Shown here piece by piece: positions 39,444-39,501 of a stretch of 39,501 nt of DNA. Positions within the stretch are counted from its first letter, which is position 1, and each line of letters starts with the position of its first letter. This DNA is from Bacteroidota bacterium (GTDB taxonomy: Bacteria; Bacteroidota; Bacteroidia; Chitinophagales; Saprospiraceae): the NCBI GenBank assembly GCA_018222965.1, contig JAAEZH010000001.1:183166-222666 (forward strand). The letters run 5' to 3'. A program made the position numbers and the translations under genes. Below the pieces are notes generated by a model. The model ran no database searches, was not told the origin of the DNA, and was given only the letters and a program-made list of their open reading frames with translations.

Positions 39444-39501
39444 ATGCTCGTTTACTTTTTAATATGGGTGAGTTCTACAGTGCGTGGGAAGATTTTGTCT
39501 G
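39444..39501 (+). CDS. Possible start of a further gene, cut by window edge
   Basis: Two frames stay open to the right edge: one from ATG 39444 (MLVYFLIWVSSTV, hydrophobic) and one from ATG 39464 (MGEFYSAWEDFV). Too short to choose or identify. Its place just after the CHAT-like gene suggests the operon continues. Confidence 0.2.
   Translation, partial: MLVYFLIWVSSTVRGKILS

Overview
The window looks like a chromosomal segment of a gliding/adhesive Bacteroidota, most like the Saprospiria (Lewinella-type) group. This rests on HYR-repeat and FG-GAP surface proteins, type IX secretion (T9SS) C-terminal sorting domains, a CarboxypepD_reg-like TonB-dependent receptor, lipoproteins with Bacteroidota lipoboxes, a TTG-N19-TATATTTA promoter candidate and weak Shine-Dalgarno signals. 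No rRNA, tRNA, CRISPR array, transposase or phage gene was seen. Genus-level placement is inference.

Layout. 1-4955 (-) is most of a giant modular adhesin that runs off the left edge. 5201-6160 (-) is a YitT-family membrane protein. 6264-10169 (-) is a TonB-dependent receptor followed by a beta-propeller phytase lipoprotein, probably a phytate-scavenging pair. 10439-11452 (-) is a secreted intradiol-dioxygenase-like protein with a T9SS tail. 11650-14967 (+) is a PfkB sugar kinase and a GH3 beta-glucosidase lipoprotein closed by a strong terminator. 15150-16892 (+) is an ABC-2 type exporter. 16893-21189 (-) is a cluster of three beta-barrel proteins and two lipoproteins arranged as duplicated barrel-lipoprotein modules. 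21282-23573 (-) is an FG-GAP/T9SS surface protein, divergent from an NhaC-like antiporter with an extra periplasmic domain (23657-25714, +). 25931-31333 (+) is a GNAT acetyltransferase, a sodium:solute symporter, an M20D amidohydrolase and two different fold-III PLP racemases, which reads as a pathway for importing, deacylating and racemising (N-acyl) amino acids.

The most interesting region is 31525-39436. It holds two divergent operons that appear to form one regulated cell-death/conflict system. Leftward: a predicted bacterial gasdermin (pore-former), an EAD plus trypsin-like protease fusion, and a zinc-ribbon plus PH-like protein. Rightward: an EAD plus degenerate-STAND (iSTAND) protein, a MoxR-type AAA+ ATPase, a vWA protein, and a protein with a CHAT/caspase-like domain that keeps the His but has Val where the catalytic Cys should be. 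The model is that the NTPase/vWA/iSTAND arm senses a trigger and passes it through EAD-EAD contact to the protease, which clips the C-terminus of the gasdermin. The protease has an Asp where trypsin has its K/R-selecting Asp, and the gasdermin tail has a KPKR site. A shared inverted repeat lies between the two arms, and an almost identical 81-bp structured repeat sits inside each operon, sense to transcription, directly before a gene.

A second window-wide signal is a short palindrome, TTCG(C/G)CGAA, present eight times where less than one is expected. It occurs in intergenic DNA and in several reading frames, so it seems to be maintained at the DNA level.
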